Source: Thuidium tamariscinum (lineage: Eukaryota; Streptophyta; Bryopsida; Hypnales; Thuidiaceae). From it: a stretch of DNA of 64,000 bases. This document shows, in pieces, positions 49,301-62,812 of the stretch; within the stretch, counting starts at the first letter, position 1; each line of letters starts with the position of its first letter. The notes beneath the pieces are model-generated. The model was not told the origin of the DNA, ran no database searches, and saw nothing but the letters and a program-made list of their open reading frames with translations. The stretch covers positions 19,096,001-19,160,000 of the forward strand of contig OX344753.2 of the NCBI GenBank assembly GCA_947034885.2, read 5' to 3'. The position numbers and the translations under genes are program-made.

Positions 49301-52300
49301 CAATTTTTATTGCTATGTAAATTTTTGGATTTTAGGATGGAAAAAAGTAAATTACTTTTATTTTCCTAAGCTAAAACTAAAAATTATTTCTTACTAATTA
49401 TCATACATGTTAGAATAATTTGAAATTTTTATTGTTAATGAAATTCAAAATGAAAACTATAAGTTTGTAATAAGAGTTTAAAAGCTACTTCAAAAGTAAA
49501 AAATATGCATGAAATATTGACAATGTTTTGTGTTTTGGATTCTCACATGTAGTCTACAATCACAATAATTCTTGTAGTATTTGGAATTTTTTGTAATTAC
49601 AAATGAAGTAGAAACAAAACTAGGCAAGCTTCATATTCTTAGTCTAAATTAAATTCTCTAAAATGGTTAGTTTGAAAGTTGCAAACAAAATTATACAAAG
49701 TGCATCTTTTTTTTAATGTGGGGACCTCTAGGGTCTACACATCCAAGGTAAGGCATGGACATGGATATGAGAGTGTTGAATTTGAACTTGTTCAATATGG
49801 TTTGAGCATACATTCATTTAGACAATTGAGTGGGGCTTTAGTTGTATGGGTTTCAACATTAACGATGCCTTCTAGTTCACAATTCACATTGTTGTGAAGT
49901 TTGCTGGTTTTGTTTTTTCTAAACACCTTTGAGAAGGTTATATGTCTATTTTGTATAATTTTATATTGCAAGTATTAAGCACATTTTGATTGTTGTCTAG
50001 TTGACATTGTTCATACCTATGGCAATGATACTAGTATATGAGCATCAAATGCAAGCATATAAACCTTAAGTATATATGCAAATAAATATCTTATTACATA
50101 AACACTTCTAATATAGGTATGTGTAATATAGTTGCACCATAATCAAGAAATTTTCTTTTATATAAGCACCTATACTATAAGTGTATAGTCTTGTAGGCTC
50201 ATGGGTTCTCACTCTTCGGTTCACATAATAGCAATCTTCAGAAGATGTGGGGTTTATAGATTTTTATGCTCCTAATTCTCTATTCAAAATTAGGCTTTGC
50301 TTAGAATCTTGCAAACAATTCTTGGAGAAGGATTATATGATTAGTAATCTTGTATATACTTTTGATTGAGAAGTAAAAATTGGCAGCATACATAAAGGAT
50401 TATAGTAACTACTATCTCTCTTTGTTACTTATGGTAGTTGAAGTTTGGTTTGTATAAGTGAAAATACACCAAAGTGATGCTATCAACTTTGTTAAATGGC
50501 ACTTGGAATGTTATATGTGATGATGGTGAACTATATTTGTAATAACATTGTTATGATAGTAAGTGCTTGTACCAATTTCCTCAATTAATTACTAATCTTC
50601 AAAAGTGTTACAAAGTCTAAGCAAGGAGTACATTGAGAGGTGTCTATTCATTGCATGCTCTCATGGGGAGATCACTTAGAGTAATCTTTAGACACCATGT
50701 GTGTTAAGATTTTGGACCCCCTATTTTATGTCCTAAAATTTAAATAAAAAGAGAAGAAAAAAATGGGAATATTGCCTTACTTTGAAAGTTTATACTTGAA
50801 TTATTGATATCTTTATGTGTTAATTATAATTAGTTACAAATTTTGAAGTAAAAAAATACACTGTAGAGCTGAAAATAACTTTCACACCCTTGTTTTATAC
50901 AAGAAAAAATTGTCTAAAAAATGAACAAAAAATTGTTTAAAATAGTTCTTCATTGAAAGTTTACTTTTCTTGAATATTGATGCCATGGGCATTTAAATGA
51001 ATTTTCTATAAATATTTGAGTTGAAAATCATGCCAATTTAATTCATTTTTCAACCTACTCTAGAAATCCTTCCATATGTTATTTGAGTTCAAAATGTTTA
51101 GCAATAGAAACCTATAGTCATTATTAAGCACATCTCAAAATTATAGGTTGAAATCATAGTTTATAAAAAGTATATAGGAGGTCAAAAATCACTTTCACAC
51201 ACGTAGTTTGTTTTTGATACTTTAAGTGATCCCCCTGTGCACGATCTCCAAGGTGTTGTAATCTATGTTTATAATAGATCTTTCTATTCAAATTCTAGAA
51301 GTTATGGTTATACAATGTCTCCAAATTTAAAGTGATTCTAATTCAAATACCTCTTAATTGTGGTGAAATAATGTTTAATGACCATTTTATCTAAAGTGTT
51401 CAAAGTTTAGTGTTTGATTTTGAAGTATGTTGGATTATTGAATTTCTTGAGTTTGCCTTCTATTCTATTGTTGTTATATCCTCTATCTTAGATTAAATCC
51501 ATAATGCTTTGACTAGTCTTTCACTAAAGTCCAATGATTTACTTTGAGAAAGAGGTAGTTATATTTTGAGCCATTCACAAAACTAAAAAGGGGCTCTATG
51601 AATTTTAGATTTTTGTATTGGTAATATGTGTAGTGCTTGGTTATGAAGGTTCTCCAAGGATTATAAGGATTCTTGCAATGAAATAATTGTTGCTTGGAGG
51701 AGGTTCCAAGTCAAAAATTACCTTTCTATTACTAACATTATTACCTTGCAAAGGTCTTAGGTTGTTGCTTTAGTGATTTGGCTAGGATTGTTTTAATTCT
51801 TGTGTGCTTTCATTCATGAATGTTTTTCTATGATTAGATTTCTTTTAACTTCAATTGTTTATGACATTCAATGTTGATGTAGATAAGTATTTTCTAAGCT
51901 ATGTTATTTTTATTCTATACGAATGGTGATGGAAATTCTAATTGATGAGCAATATTGAAGTGGATGTAATGTATGTACATCCAATTGATATTGTTGTTGA
52001 GAAGTAGTAAGATAGGAGGTCCATAATTCACCCATTTAAGCCTACCTACTTCATCTAAGACAATAATAGATATTTCAAAGAGCACATTGTTCAATCCTAG
52101 ATAGGGAGCACATTCAGATTTTTGTTGATTTATAAACCTTCTACCTTAAGCCTTTTTTTGTAGCATATGCCATAGTACATAAAAGTAAGGAATTACATTG
52201 GGAAATGAAATTTGGATATGTTTTGTTTGATGTGAATATGGTGCACTGGAAAATCATTATGTACTACTAAGTTATAATTTAGATAAGAATTATTTTTGTT

Positions 52301-53474
52301 AAGATTATTTTTCCATCAATTATTTTTTCATGTCTAAGTGTGGAATTGTATAGAGGTGTTTAATTTTTGGTTGAATTAGGTTGCTTTCTTGTACTCTTTA
52401 GTATGTGTACTAAGTTGCTCAATTTTATTTTTGTACATATATAGTCCACCCATCATTTGATTTTTAGAAAGTTGAGTACATGTTGCAAATAATTGTGGAT
52501 ATATTATACTATTTAATGCACTAAGACTAGATAGTTGTGGCAGTTTGGAAACAACTTTTGAGAAGACTACATCTAGAGCATTTTAAATTATGGTAGAATT
52601 GGAGTGTATAGATGGTCAACCTTCTTCATCAACAACGAGGCTTTATGAAGGTAATTCTCCTATCATTTTACATCATCTTTTCCTTTTTGAACTACTATTT
52701 CTACGTTTATGAAGATCTCAAGGAGATCTGTCCTTGTAATTTAAGGTATATACCTGAGATAAGAGTGAGTTTATGTGGGGTTATTTACCTTAATTCTTGT
52801 ATTTAAGGTGATCATATTTTTATATAAGAATCTATGAAGGGCATATTTCCAATACCCTATAGTTTTGTAAATTCATTCTTGTGGGTCTTAAAGTGGGTCT
52901 ATCTTACATTTTAAGTTTAAGTGTTGAATTTTTTTCCTATTGTCACCTTTCTTTACAAATGTTTTTTTCCTTCTACTACGTACATGTATAGGATATACAC
53001 CTTGAAACCAACAACAATTAATTAATTCAAGTGCCATTGATGAAGTGGTAGTTTTTAACCTCTAAAGGCCAAATGTTCATTGAACAAACAATTGAAAATT
53101 TGAATAGGTTCTTATGAAGTGAAATTTGATTGGATGTTCATAAAATTTTGAAACTAGATGTGAACATGATGTATGTCTTTAAGTGAAAATATAATTATTT
53201 TCAAGTTTGGATCCAAATCAAAGTTATGTTCTTCTAAAATTTTTTGGTAGGTTGGGCAATTTGGGCATCTTTAGTACATCTTTTGCAAAAACACTCATCA
53301 ACTTTTGAAATTTGACATATATGTAACTTATAAAATATGGCATTCAAGTGCTCAAAGAAAATTTGGTTCTCAATTTACATTCTAAGAGAACTCAAACTTT
53401 GTTAGCTATGTTGGGGTACCTTCAAAAAAAACATTTTCTTCTAATTTCAAGTTCCATTATTTTGAAACCTATTC
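46390..53474. other. long AT-rich intergenic desert
   Basis: No gene longer than 114 codons is open, and none of the short frames is recognisable. 46,855-46,925 and 47,848-47,915 share TTAGTTGGG..GTAG(C/T)..GTTTG(C/T)GATT..GCC-type order, suggesting related repeat segments. 47,508-47,640 is the decayed partner of the GC-rich repeat at 44.4-45.0 kb. Confidence 0.5.
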
Positions 53475-53719
53475 AAGTCAAAGTTCTTGAAATTTTTTCC
53501 ACATAATCCATATGTTTTTTCTAATTTTATTAAATTTGAATTTAAAATGAAAAATTTCTTCATTGCACAAGAAAACATAAAAAAATGACCAGTGTTATGA
53601 AGTCAAAGTTCTTGAAAAAATTTCCACATAATCCAAATGTTTTTTTTAATTTTATTAAATTTGAATTTAGAATGAAAATTTCTTCATTGCACAAGAAAAC
53701 ATTAAAAAATGACCAGTGT
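53475..53719. repeat. 125-bp tandem duplication
   Basis: Two adjacent copies run from AAGTCAAAGTTCTTGAAA to GACCAGTGT. They differ at only a handful of positions, which makes this much younger than most repeats in the desert. No coding sequence. Confidence 0.85.
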
Positions 53720-55475
53720 ATTGCTAATGCATTCAACCTCCTTTCATTGTAGGTTGATTTAGAATAAGTTAAATTCCATATTTGCTTCTGAAATTTTTCA
53801 TGAATAGACCTAATATCATATATACATGAATGCTCACAAAACTTTATTCTTAAAAGGCTTGAAGGTCATCACCTTAGTTTTGTAGGAATAAAATATTTCT
53901 CATCTCTAATATTGTAATATTTCAATCGACAAGGTCAAATAGACTAAATGTTTTTGTAAACATTGGCCGCTCGAATTTTCTTTCTTTCAAAACACCCTCC
54001 GTGCTTTGGAGAATAAGAAGAAGTTTAACATTGAATACTTCTAGAATCTCCACATTGAAACTATCCCATAAACATTCTATTCAATATGATTGTGTATAAT
54101 ATATATAGATTCAAAGATTGAAGTTAAGTAGACTATAAATTTTGTTGTCATGTTGTAGTGTATAATTTTTAGTTTGTTGAATCTACTAAGGTAAACTCCC
54201 TATTTGTACTAAATGAGGCGAAGCCTGTCATTACCTTACACTTACACTCAATTTTTAATTATGTATACTATTGGTACCATAGCAAAATTTAGTGAACTAC
54301 CCTTCATTGCAAATTCCTTAAGCTTGATTGTATCCATTTTTCTCATCTACATGAAAGTATCTATCCACATCTATACTCATTGTACAATGAAAAATTTGTA
54401 TAACTTTTATTTGTCAAAGCTAACTTATTAATGAAAATTCCTACTACATGATGTTTTTACATAGCCTAATTTATATATAATTCAATGTATAGTATTTCAT
54501 AGACCCTATAGTAGTCCTACATATTATATAAATTTTTTTCCTTTAAATTAAATGGATCGTATTTTTTAATTCACATAGTTTTGTAAGAAATCAAGAGTAA
54601 TCTCCCTGCGATGAAGATATGATTATCTTGGGTAAACAACTCCATTAGTATATGGCCTTTATTTTAATCACTTTTAATGCAATTTTGTCCAATTTAAAGG
54701 GATATAATTTGTTTTAATGTAGAAAACTCTTGTAGTTCTTTTAACATTTTCTACGTTTCATTCTATTTAATGTCAATTTCACTTGAATTTTTTGTTTTAA
54801 ATTTTGATGCTCCCGTTATTCCAAATTAATCTTTCTATTGTAAGAAGAAAGAGATTGGCAGAAAGTTTTCCACCCACATTAGCAATTACAATGGTCAAAT
54901 CTATAAAAATAGGCAGCATTTCCATCCCTAAACCTCTACGCCAATTGATTCCTTCAATTGATTTTTATTGCGAAGAATTCCTAAGTTTATAATCTAGCAA
55001 GCCAATTGCATGCCTTAGTAGCCCCTTGTATAATCAATACTACTCTTGAATCATTGTCACTTGTGACAATGAGATAGTGAATATATTGTGATCTTAGTGT
55101 TGTCAAAGTGGGCCTCTCTTGTATCTCTTCTTGTAACATACAATTGTGTGCCCACCAATGCTCTTAAGAAATGGTTCAAAAATCCAGTTGTTGAGTACTC
55201 TAAAACCACACTTGAAAAAGGATTTTGAAACTCAAAATTCTAAGATGATATTAGTACGTTGAACTTTATTTACAACTCAAATAACTTTGAAAAAAATAAT
55301 AATCTCAATCTTAATTTGGAACATTTGGTTTAACAAAAAGATTGTTCTAGGCTAGAGAGAGCAACAATTTTTACAAAAGCTATCCTTGAAGCCATTTTCA
55401 AGCTAATGATCTTTGCGTGTGATATGAGAATTGCATACCCAAGATAATTTTATGTACTTACTTTTTTAGGAATAT
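53720..55475. other. AT-rich DNA upstream of the kinase-TPR gene
   Basis: No gene is visible. The promoter and any 5' UTR of the downstream kinase gene presumably lie in the last part, but no motif is convincing. Confidence 0.4.
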
Positions 55476-55608
55476 ATGATTACCATTCAATGTCATAGAT
55501 TAGCTAGATGGTTGTTAGTAAATGAAGGTAACTACTTTTTGCTATACTCAAATGTAGATTTTATATTCTTCTTATTGATAGCTAAAGAAAATTGGAAATA
55601 TGAAATGA

Positions 55609-58600
55609 ATGTGTGCAGAAAACATTACAAGCCTTGGGAGGGAGTTGGACACTTATTCAAAAAAATTGGTGGCTTGGAATGAACATATACAAATGATGCA
55701 TTCACCATCAATCAACAACAAACAATGTAAATATCTTGTTCATAAACTCAAAGAGGTCATTGAAAGTTTGAGTGTGTTCTTAAAGACATCACATGGTGCA
55801 CTCATTGAATCATATGCACCTCAAGAATTGAAAAGTCATCTCTTCAGCTTCAAGCTACTCCTTTTGTTAGCTTTTAAAATTGAAAGATTCATTGAAGGGT
55901 GTAGCCAAGATGCATGGGTACCCATTGCGATGACATTGACAAATGTGTCGGAGTTTGTTTCATCCATAGGATTTCATTTGGAATTGTGTCAAGCTGCCTT
56001 GTCTAGGAAATGTGGAGCATCTAGAGGCTTAAAGTCGGATCAAGTGGCAAACATTAGTAAGGATGTCAATGAAATTGTCAAAACAATGACTTCTACGGAC
56101 AAAGAAGACCTCTTGAAGAAACTTTCATTGGCTTTGCCTTCTTTGCATGGCGATGAGAAGGATTTGGCAATTTACTTGCTTCAAAGACTTTTGAGGGTCA
56201 CCCCAATTCCAAGTATAGCTTTCCAAGAATCAAAATGGGATTTATCCAAATACTTGACTTTATTGGGAAGTATTGATGAGAAGGTAAAAGAAAGGGTGTC
56301 CATTGGAAAAGGGGCTTCAGCCACTGTATTCAAAGCCATGTGGTTGGGAATGGAAGTTGCAATGAAGGTTTTCTATGGGAAAAATAACCCGGAGTTCAAA
56401 AAAGAAGTTGATATACTTGTAGGATTATGCCATCTCAACATTACATCCATGTTTTGTTACACGCAAGAGAGGCAAAAGTGTTCTATTTTGATGGAGTTGA
56501 TGGATGGAGACCTCTTTACATTGATGCAACAAAGACTCAAAGTGAATCCAGATTCTCCTCCTTTCCATATTTGGGAAGCAATTGACCTAATGCACCAAAT
56601 AGCTGAAGGGGGAAAGTATCTTCATGAGCAAGGAATTGTGCATAGGGATTTGAAGTCGTTCAACATTCTTGTCAAAAGTGTGAAGACACCAAATTTGGAT
56701 TTGGAATATATACAAGCCAAGGTGGCAGACTTTAATGTTTCCAAAATCAAGAATAGCAGCACCACAAATACAGAGCAAACTATGAATGTTGGAAGCAATA
56801 GATGGATGGCACCAGAGTTGATACAACTTCAAAATGTAGACCATCAAATGAATGTTGGCACAAGCAATCAATCAGTATCAAAGCATCCTCGCAAATGTGA
56901 CATTTATAGCTTTGCAATGGTATGCTATGAAATCTTGACTGGAGAGTTGCCTTTTTTGGACATAGACAATCCAAAAGAGATGAAAGCTATGATATTGAAG
57001 GGTGATCGTCCCAAGCTTCCCATTGAATGTCCCTACCAATTAAGAGCTTTAATTAAGAAATGTTGGAAACCCGAGCCAAAATATCGTCCAACTTTTGATG
57101 ACATTTGTCAAGAGTTGAAGTATATGAAGTATGTATTGTTGACAGGTTCGTATTTGAACATCCAAGGCTTTGAATTTCTAAAGGTTTTCAAAATTTATTT
57201 TTTTCAAAAAATGTAATAGTTTGTGTGCATATAATTTATTTTTGTAATTGTTGTTGATATAAATGTAGGACATCTAAATTAAATGTTACTATTTATTTAA
57301 CAATTATTAGTCAAATGTAGCATATTGTAGGGTATAATATTGAATTAAGGTTCATTTTACTATTAAGTGCAAATGGTTTTTTTTAGATGTGTTTGAGAGC
57401 TTTGTAGTAAGTAGCCATTATACAATTTTGAAAGTAACATCAATACTTTGGAAATTGCAGATATTTCTTTGACATCCAAGGTATGCTTACAATTCACTAT
57501 TGAAAATTATAAGATTTTTTTGGAAGTATTGTATATATTTCAAAAGTCATGTGATTTTATTTCATGGTTTGACTAAACAAATTTTGTACTCCAAATGCAT
57601 TTTAGATTTGTTACAAGTTCATGCCAAACAAACCATAGTTGCATCAATGGGCTTAGTATTCCTATATAAAAAATCACTATCATGTATATTCTTTTGACAA
57701 AATTACAAACTTAAGAGTCTCTTGTAATTAAAGTTTTGAGTATGAAAAGTTTTTGATCTTACATTCAAGGTTAAAGATGGTAAATAGGAGGACATTCACA
57801 AGATTGACAATCATTGTCGAAATATTGTTACTACAGTGAAGAGTTATTGGGCTAAACGAAGGAAATGGGCTTAGTATTCCTATATGAAAAATCATTATCA
57901 TGTATATTCTTTTCACAAAATTACAAACATGAGAGTCTTTTGAAAAGTTTTGAGTAGAAAAATACATTTAAATGCATTGAAGGACTTTCATATGGCAAAT
58001 GAACTTTAGCCTAATTATGGTGTTTTGACATTACAGATTGAGGGAGAAGTTAAAATAATGATGGGCAAATATGCGGATGCATTGGAGGACTTGAACAAGG
58101 CTCATGAACTTCAACCTAATGATGCTTGGACACTGAGTCATCGTGGGACAACTAAGAAAATGATGGGCAAGTATATGGATGCATTGGAGGACTTGAACAA
58201 GGCTAATGAACTTCAGCCTAATGATGCTTGGACATTGAGTAGTCGTGGGGAAACTAAGAGAGAGATGGGCAAGTATATGGATGCATTGGAGGACTTGAAC
58301 AAGGCCAATGAACTTCAGCCTAATGATGCTTGGACATTGAGTCATCGTGGGGAAACTAAGAGAATGATGGGCAAGTATGTGGATGCATTGGAGGACTTGA
58401 ACAAGGCTAATGAACTTCAGCCTAATGATGCTTGGACATTGAGTAGGCGTGGAGAAACTAAGATAGAGATGGGCAAGTATATGGATGCATTGGAGGACTT
58501 GAACAAGGCTAATGAACTTCAACCTCATGATGCTTGGACATTAAGTCATCGTGGGACAACTAAGAGAATGATGGGCAAGTATGTGGATGCATTGGAGGAC

Positions 58601-61600
58601 TTGAACAAGGCTCATGAACTTCAACCTAATGATGCTTGGACATTGAGTAAGCGTGGGGAAACTAAGAGAGAGATGGGCAAGTATATGGATGCATTGGAGG
58701 ACTTGAACAAGGCTAATGAACTTCAGCCTAATGATGCTTGGACATTGAGTAGGCGTGGGGAAACTAAGAGAGAGATGGGCAAGTATATGGATGCATTGGA
58801 GGACTTGAACAAGGCTCATGAACTTCAACCTAATGATGCTTGGACATTGAGTCATCGTGGGACAACTAAGAAAATGATGGGCAAGTATATGGATGCATTG
58901 GAGGACTTGAACAAGGCTCATGAACTTCAACCTAATGATGCTTGGACATTGAGTAGTCGTGGGAAAACTAAGGGAGAGATGGGCAAGTATATGGATGCAT
59001 TGGAGGACTTGAACAAGGCCAATGAACTTCAGCCTAATGATGCTTGGACATTGAGTGGTCGTGCGGAAACTAAGAGAATGATGGGCAAATATATGGATGC
59101 ATTGGAGGACCTAAACAAGGCCAATGAACTTCAGCCTAATGATGCTTGGACATTGAGTAGTCGTGGGGAAACTAAGAGAATGATGGGCAAGTATATGGAT
59201 GTATTGGAGGACTTGAACAAGGCCGATGAACTTCAGCCTAATAATGCTTGGACATTGAGTAGGCGTGGGGGCATTAAGAGAATGATGGGCAAGTATGTGG
59301 ATGCATTGGAGGACCTGAACAAGGCTAATGAACTTCAGCCTAATGATGCTTGGACATTGAGTAGTCGTGGAGAAACTAAGATAGAGATGGGCAAGTATAT
59401 GGATGCATTGGAGGACTTGAACAAGGCTAATGAACTTCAACCTCATGATGCTTGGACATTAAGTCATCGTGGGACAACTAAGAGAATGATGGGCAAGTAT
59501 GTGGATGCATTGGAGGACTTGAACAAGGCTCATGAACTTCAACCTAATGATGCTTGGACATTGAGTAGGCGTGGGGAAACTAAGAGAGAGATGGGCAAGT
59601 ATATGGATGCATTGGAGGACTTGAACAAGGCTAATGAACTTCAGCCTAATGATGCTTGGACATTGAGTAGGCGTGGGGAAACTAAGAGAGAGATGGGCAA
59701 GTATATGGATGCATTGGAGGACTTGAACAAGGCTCATGAACTTCAACCTAATGATGCTTGGACATTGAGTCATCGTGGGACAACTAAGAAAATGATGGGC
59801 AAGTATATGGATGCATTGGAGGACTTGAACAAGGCTCATGAACTTCAACCTAATGATGCTTGGACATTGAGTAGGCGTGGGGAAACTAAGAGAGAGATGG
59901 GCAAGTATATGGATGCATTGGAGGACTTGAACAAGGCCGATGAACTTCAGCCTAATAATGCTTGGACATTGAGTAGTCGTGGGAAAACTAAGGGAGAGAT
60001 GGGCAAGTATATGGATGCATTGGAGGACTTGAACAAGGCCAATGAACTTCAGCCTAATGATGCTTGGACATTGAGTGGTCGTGCGGAAACTAAGAGAATG
60101 ATGGGCAAATATATGGATGCATTGGAGGACCTAAACAAGGCCAATGAACTTCAGCCTAATGATGCTTGGACATTGAGTAGTCGTGGGGAAACTAAGAGAA
60201 TGATGGGCAAGTATATGGATGTATTGGAGGACTTGAACAAGGCCGATGAACTTCAGCCTAATAATGCTTGGACATTGAGTAGGCGTGGGGGCATTAAGAG
60301 AATGATGGGCAAGTATGTGGATGCATTGGAGGACCTGAACAAGGCTAATGAACTTCAGCCTAATGATGCTTGGACATTGAGTAGTCGTGGAGAAACTAAG
60401 ATAGAGATGGGCAAGTATATGGATGCATTGGAGGACTTGAACAAGGCTAATGAACTTCAACCTCATGATGCTTGGACATTAAGTCATCGTGGGACAACTA
60501 AGAGAATGATGGGCAAGTATGTGGATGCATTGGAGGACTTGAACAAGGCTCATGAACTTCAACCTAATGATGCTTGGACATTGAGTCATCGTGGGACAAC
60601 TAAGAGAATGATGGGCAAGTATATGGATGCATTGGAGGACTTGAACAAGGCCGATGAACTTCAGCCTAATAATGCTTGGACATTGAGTAGTCGTGGGAAA
60701 ACTAAGAGAGAGATGGGCAAGTATATGGATGCATTGGAGGACTTGAACAAGGCTCATGAACTTCAGCCTAATGATGCTTGGACATTGAGTCATCGTGGGA
60801 CAACTAAGAGAATGATGGGCAAGTATATGGATGCATTGGAGGACTTGAACAAGGCTAATGAACTTCAGCCTAATGATGCTTGGACATTAAGTCATCGTGG
60901 GGAAACTAAGAGAATGATGGGCAAGTATGTGGATGCATTGGAGGACTTGAACAAGGCTCATGAACTTCAACCTAATGATGCTTGGACATTGAGTAGGCGT
61001 GGGGAAACTAAGAGAGAGATGGGCAAGTATATGGATGCATTGGAGGACTTGAACAAGGCTCATGAACTTCAGCCTACTGATGCTTGGACATTGAGTAGGC
61101 GTGGGGAAACTAAGATAGAGATGGGCAAGTATATGGATGCATTGGAGGACTTGAACAAGGCTCATGAACTTCAGCCTAATGATGCTTGGACATTGAGTAG
61201 GCGTGGGGGAATTAAGAGAATGATGGGCAAGTATGTGGATGCATTGGAGGACCTGAACAAGGCCAATGAACTTCAGCCTAATGATGCTTGGACATTGAGT
61301 GGTCGTGCGGAAACTAAGAGAATGATGGGCAAATATATGGATGCATTGGAGGACCTGAACAAGGCCAATGAACTTCAGCCTAATGATGTTTGGACATTGA
61401 GTAGTCGTGGGGAAACTAAGAGAATGATGGGCAAGTATATGGATGCATTGGAGGACTTGAACAAGGCCGATGAACTTCAGCCTAATAATGCTTGGACATT
61501 GAGTAGGCGTGGGGGCATTAAGAGAATGATGGGCAAGTATGTGGATGCATTGGAGGACCTGAACAAGGCCAATGAACTTCAGCCTAATGATGCTTGGACA

Positions 61601-62812
61601 TTGAGTCATCGTGGGGAAACTAAGAGAATGATGGGCAAGTATATGGATGCATTGGAGGACTTGAACAAGGCCAATGAACTTCAGCCTAATGATGCTTGGA
61701 CATTGAGTAGGCGTGGGGAAACTAAGAGAATGATGGGCAAGTATGTGGATGCATTGGAGGACCTGAACAAGGCCAATGAACTTCAGCCTAATGATGCTTG
61801 GACATTGAGTAGGCGTGGGAAAACTAAGAGAATGATGGGCAAGTATGTGGATGCATTGGAGGACTTGAACAAGTCCAATGAACTTCAGCCTAATGATGCT
61901 TGGACATTGAGTAGTCGTGGGAAAACTAAGAGAGAGATGGGCAAGTATATGGATGCATTGGAGGACTTGAACAAGGCTAATGAACTTCAGCCTAATGATG
62001 CTTGGACATTGAGTCATCGTGGGACAACTAAGAGAATGATGGGCAAGTATATGGATGCATTGGAGGACTTGAACAAGGCTAATGAACTTCAGCCTAATGA
62101 TGCTTGGACATTAAGTCATCGTGGGACAACTAAGAGAATGATGGGCAAGTATGTGGATGCATTGGAGGACTTGAACAAGGCTCATGAACTTCAACCTAAT
62201 GATGCTTGGACATTGAGTAGGCGTGGGGAAACTAAGAGAGAGATGGGCAAGTATATGGATGCATTGGAGGACTTGAACAAGGCTCATGAACTTCAGCCTA
62301 ATGATGCTTGGACATTGAGTAGGCGTGGAGAAACTAAGATAGAGATGGGCAAGTATATGGATGCATTGGAGGACTTGAACAAGGCTAATGAACTTCAGCC
62401 TAATGATGCTTGGACATTGAAGAGCCGTGCGGCAGTTAAGAGAATGATGGGCAAGTATGTGGATGCATTGGAGGACTTGAACAAGGCTAATGAACTTCAG
62501 TCTAATGATGCTTGGACATTGAGTGGTCGTGCGGAAACTAAGAGAATGATGGGCAAATATATGGATGCATTGAAGGACCTGAACAAGGCCAATGAACTTC
62601 AGCCTAATGATGCTTGGACATTGAGTAGTCGTGGGGAAACTAAGAGAATGATGGGCAAGTATATGGATGCATTGGAGGACTTGAACAAGGCCGATGAACT
62701 TCAGCCTAATAATGCTTGGACATTGAGTAGTCGTGGGAAAACTAAGAATGAGATGGGCAAGTATATGGATGCATTGGAGGACTTGCACAAGGCTTATGAA
62801 CTTCGCTCATGA
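55609..62812 (+). CDS. helical domain-kinase-TPR fusion protein (about 2,110 aa)
   Basis: Proposed exons are 55609-57145, 57461-57480 (a 20-nt microexon) and 58037-62812. The phases (1, then 0) close exactly and put the TPR array in frame with the kinase. Residues about 1-140 form a helical domain whose pattern (INNKQCKYLV, then ERFIEGC, then SIGFHLELC) resembles plant DUF1221/HeLo-type four-helix bundles. The kinase domain follows: glycine loop IGKGASATVF (about 232), K253 in VAMK, HRDLKSFN at 345-352, DFN at 374-376 in place of DFG, and RWMAPEL. The rest is about 47 TPRs of 34 residues. The family suggests cytosolic signalling, possibly defence or cell-death control as for plant MLKL-like proteins, with TPRs as a binding scaffold; this is inference. 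An upstream ATG at 55,476 with a donor at 55,528 could add 17 codons in phase. Alternatively the kinase (open to 57,216 without splicing) and the array are separate genes. Confidence 0.75.
57461..57480 (+). other. 20-nt microexon joining the kinase to the TPR array
   Basis: ATTGCAG precedes it and GTATGC follows. It completes the split codon from the kinase exon (GAT) and adds ISLTSK in frame before the array. Without it, or without splicing at 57,146, the kinase would end at 57,216. This is the key evidence for the fusion. Confidence 0.6.
57649..57958. repeat. direct repeat in the last intron, offset 218 bp
   Basis: GGGCTTAGTATTCCTATAT and about 70 following bases at 57,649 recur at 57,867 with few differences. 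The two copies lie in the intron between the microexon and the TPR array. Confidence 0.8.
57971..58036 (+). pseudogene. decayed TPR unit forming the intron end
   Basis: AATGCATTGAAGGACTTTC, then AATGAACTTTAGCCTAAT, then GACATTACAG follows the 102-bp TPR unit base by base (compare GATGCATTGGAGGACTTG, AATGAACTTCAGCCTAAT, GGACATTGAG) but contains an in-frame TAG and other changes. The 3' splice site appears to have arisen inside the degenerate unit at the GACATTGAG position. The array was therefore once longer at its 5' side. Confidence 0.65.

Noticed and set aside
55476..55682. 68-codon frame overlapping the kinase start
   Set aside because: Only its first 17 codons could matter, as an alternative first exon (donor at 55,528). 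The rest is in another frame from the kinase.
57146..57216. Kinase as a free-standing protein ending at 57,216
   Set aside because: Possible, but the last 23 codons past the donor are AT-rich and lack kinase similarity, whereas splicing into the microexon closes every phase. It is kept as the alternative model.
58031..62788. Long minus-strand open frames across the TPR array (up to 376 codons)
   Set aside because: They are mirror frames of a stop-poor 102-bp unit: the same antisense peptide repeats each 34 residues, and nothing suggests transcription.
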